In this document: positions 62,193-64,000 of the stretch, one piece after another
Position numbering within the stretch: the stretch's first letter is position 1
Layout: the number at the start of each line of letters is the position of its first letter
From: DATFFO01 sp963772815
Lineage (GTDB): Bacteria > Actinomycetota > Acidimicrobiia > Spongiisociales > ZC4RG35
DNA: 64,000 bases
Direction of reading: 5' to 3'
Assembly: GCA_963772815.1 (NCBI GenBank)
Contig: CAVYYV010000004.1
Coordinates: 806,001-870,000 of the forward strand
The notes under the pieces: model-generated
Database searches by the model: none
What the model was told of the DNA's origin: nothing
What the model saw: only the letters and a program-made list of their open reading frames with translations
Program-made: the position numbers and the translations under genes

Positions 62193-64000
62193 CTATGGCT
62201 CCCGGGCAGTCAGAAGTTGGGGGCCACTGTTCGTGTCGGCACGGAGCCGACGGTGACAGTGTGCGTGTAGGAGCCGGTCGGGTGGTTCGTCTGGCGTGCC
62301 TGACCCGGCGGGGACGATCGCCTTGCGGGTGAGCGCCTTGCGGGTCGCCCGCAGCCACTGCTCCCACTGGGTGGGGCTGGACGGCAGGTGGTCGGCATAC
62401 AACAGCGGATTCCCGCAGGCCGGGCAGGCACCGTTCTGTTGCACCAGCAGGTGCCAGTCGGTTCTGTCCATCAGCGGAATCACTGCCTTGCGCCGACGCG
62501 TGGCCCAGTAGTCGGTCAGGGCGGGGTCGTCGGGGGACGCCCCGCCTTGACCATCTGGTGCCGGACGATCTTTGTCCAGGCGAACTTGGTGAGGTAGCGC
62601 CGCTGTCGCGGTCGCCGAATACCCACCGGTCTCCCGGCGGGAATTGAACATGCCGAAGTACCGGTGATGATCCAGCGCCTCGACTTGTTGGCGTGTTGAT
62701 GCTCGCCCACTTGTAGGTGAGCTTCCACATGTAGTGATCCAGCGAGCGGAACGCCTCGCTGGACACCACCCCCCGGTAGTAGGCGGCCCAGCCCCGAATG
62801 ATCGGGTTGAGTGGTTGATCACCGCCGCTCGCGTTGGCCCCACGCAGGGACGCATCTCGGTGGCGAGCCGTTCCCGGATCCGTCTGATGGCCGCCTTGCT
62901 CGGTTTGATCAGCAGCTTGCGTTGCGATACCGGCGGACGTTGAACCCCAGGAAGTCGAAGCCCTCATCGAGGGTGACGATGTGCGTCTTGTCCTCGTTGA
63001 GGGCCAGCCCCTCGGGCGCCAGCCAGACGGCAAGCCGCGCCTTGACCTGATCCGCCTGGTCCCTGGCTGTGGCACAGGGCGACCAAATCGTCGGCATATC
63101 TGCACTAGCACGGGGAGTCCGCTTCGCGTCCCGGCGTTTTGCCGGGGTCTTGTAGCGGACTCCGGCGGCCTGCTCCATCCCGTGCAGGGCGACGTTCAGC
63201 AGCACGGGGCTGATCACCCCGCCTTGCGGGGTTCCCTCCTCGGTCGGGGCGAATCGACCGTGCTCGACCACGCCCGCCTTCAGCCACTGGCGATCAGTTC
63301 CCCGTGCGGGGAACGTGCCGAGCTGGCCGAGGATGTGGTCATGGTCGATCCGGTCGAACGCCGCCGCCAGATCCGCGTCCAGCACCCACTGCCGCTTCGG
63401 GCATTGGGCCGTGGGCGGTCTTGTAGATGGCCTCGATCGCGTCATGGCAGCCCGGCCGGGCCGAAACCCGTAGGACCTCGGCTCGAACCGGGCCTCCCAC
63501 TCGGGCTCCAGCGCGTTCACGACCCGTGCCTGGATGCACGCGGTCGGGGATCACCGGAATGCCGAGCGGGCGCCGCTTCCCGCTGTTGCCTGCTTTGGGA
63601 TGTACACCCGCTTGACCGGCTGGGCCTGTCCACGGCTCGGTGCCGCGCTGAACCCGCTCGGCCAACTCGGCCTTGGCCTCGGGGGTCAGCGCCGACTTCC
63701 CCGTCGACGCCCGCCGTCTTGCGGCCGGCGTTGCGCTCCGTCACCCGCCGCACGCTCAACAGCGTGTTCGCGCGCGAACGGAGCATCAACTTCTGCAGGT
63801 TGCGGACCCTCTTCAGGTCCCCCGCCTGCGATGCCGTGAAGATCCGCTGCCGAAGCCGCCGTACGTCCCCTTCGCCTGCGCCAGCGACAGACGCCAGTCA
63901 GAAAGTTCGTCCCGGTCCGCTCAGGCGCAGGTTCGCCGTCCTCTGGTCCGTTCGCCGTCGGCGCTTGCCGTAGGCGTCCAACTTGTCCTTCGGTTCCGGT
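62193..64000 (-). pseudogene. ltrA: Group II intron reverse transcriptase/maturase, multiply frameshifted
   Basis: LtrA-type protein readable only in pieces. Order in the minus direction: RRLRQRIFTASQAGDLKRVRN and MLRSRANTLLSVRRVTERNAG (to 63520), GKRRPLGIPVI (RT motif, near 63565), SYGFRPGRAAM, DADLAAAFDRIDHDHIL, GTPQGGVISPVLLNVALHGME, YADD at 63098-63087, LNEDKTHIVTLDEGFDFLGF, maturase residues, and an HNH endonuclease end (CPACGNPLLYADHLPS, LHAHCHR) to 62193. At least seven single-base shifts separate these. The start lies at or beyond the window edge. Confidence 0.85.

Larger units (their letters stand above)
62109..64000 (-). mobile_element. Group II intron, 3' part, running off the right edge
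   Basis: On the minus strand the intron protein is followed by a complete catalytic domain V and a domain VI hairpin, ending in CTACCCGAC at 62117-62109. The next base (62108) resumes IS3 orfA coding sequence. The 5' end, including domain I and the GUGYG start, lies beyond the window. RNA domains are intact, whereas the protein frame is broken. Confidence 0.85.

Overview
The window is GC-rich bacterial chromosome with a compact, actinobacterial layout. DivIVA, SepF and YggT lie next to ftsZ, mraZ heads a dcw cell-division cluster, MurE has the meso-diaminopimelate signature, GTG and TTG starts are common, and many genes overlap by ATGA or GTGA. A class near Acidimicrobiia fits best, but that placement is inference.

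Layout. 1-3124 (+) is ileS with its 5' end cut by the window edge. 3151-20166 (-) is the division and wall cluster, transcribed mraZ, rsmH, ftsL, ftsI, murE, mraY, murD, ftsW, murG, murC, murB, ftsQ, ftsZ, pgeF, yggS, sepF, yggT, divIVA. murF is missing from its usual place. 20495-30976 holds small conserved proteins, an HNH protein, a MoxR/DUF58/transglutaminase operon, a MerR regulator, DUF3040, DinB, a histidine phosphatase and two membrane proteins. 30996-37700 (-) is a type II fatty-acid operon (fabD, fabH, fabG, acpP, fabF) preceded by an aminotransferase and a threonine aldolase. 37746-40868 (-) is a coupled YkvA/ROK/63-aa/ArsA/SRPBCC cluster. 41014-43843 (-) is ilvD with a membrane protein and a phosphoesterase. 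44019-53874 holds glycogen phosphorylase, an MBL hydrolase, an alpha/beta hydrolase, QueG, a 59-aa cysteine-rich protein, an NDH-2-like oxidoreductase, an NYN protein, an MFS transporter and a VOC protein. 53893-56396 (-) has a lipoprotein and an ECF sigma factor with a membrane partner.

From about 56700 to the right edge the sequence is accessory. It has a broken rhodanese, a possible HEPN remnant, an intact IS256-family element (57771-59174), a truncated IS21 element with intact istB, and an IS3-family element whose orfA is interrupted by a group II intron. Intron domains V and VI are clearly readable at 62109-62183, but the intron protein and both IS3 frames are full of single-base shifts.

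Four otherwise ordinary genes (ileS, pgeF, an alpha/beta hydrolase, a lipoprotein) each carry one single-base frame break. These are more likely assembly indels than real mutations. The best regulatory signals are a 13-bp stem covering the rsmH ribosome-binding site, three MraZ-type boxes in the mraZ promoter, and nested inverted repeats before ftsZ. I found no tRNA, rRNA or CRISPR array, and no clearly undescribed system. The most interesting structures are the rsmH leader and the nested mobile elements.
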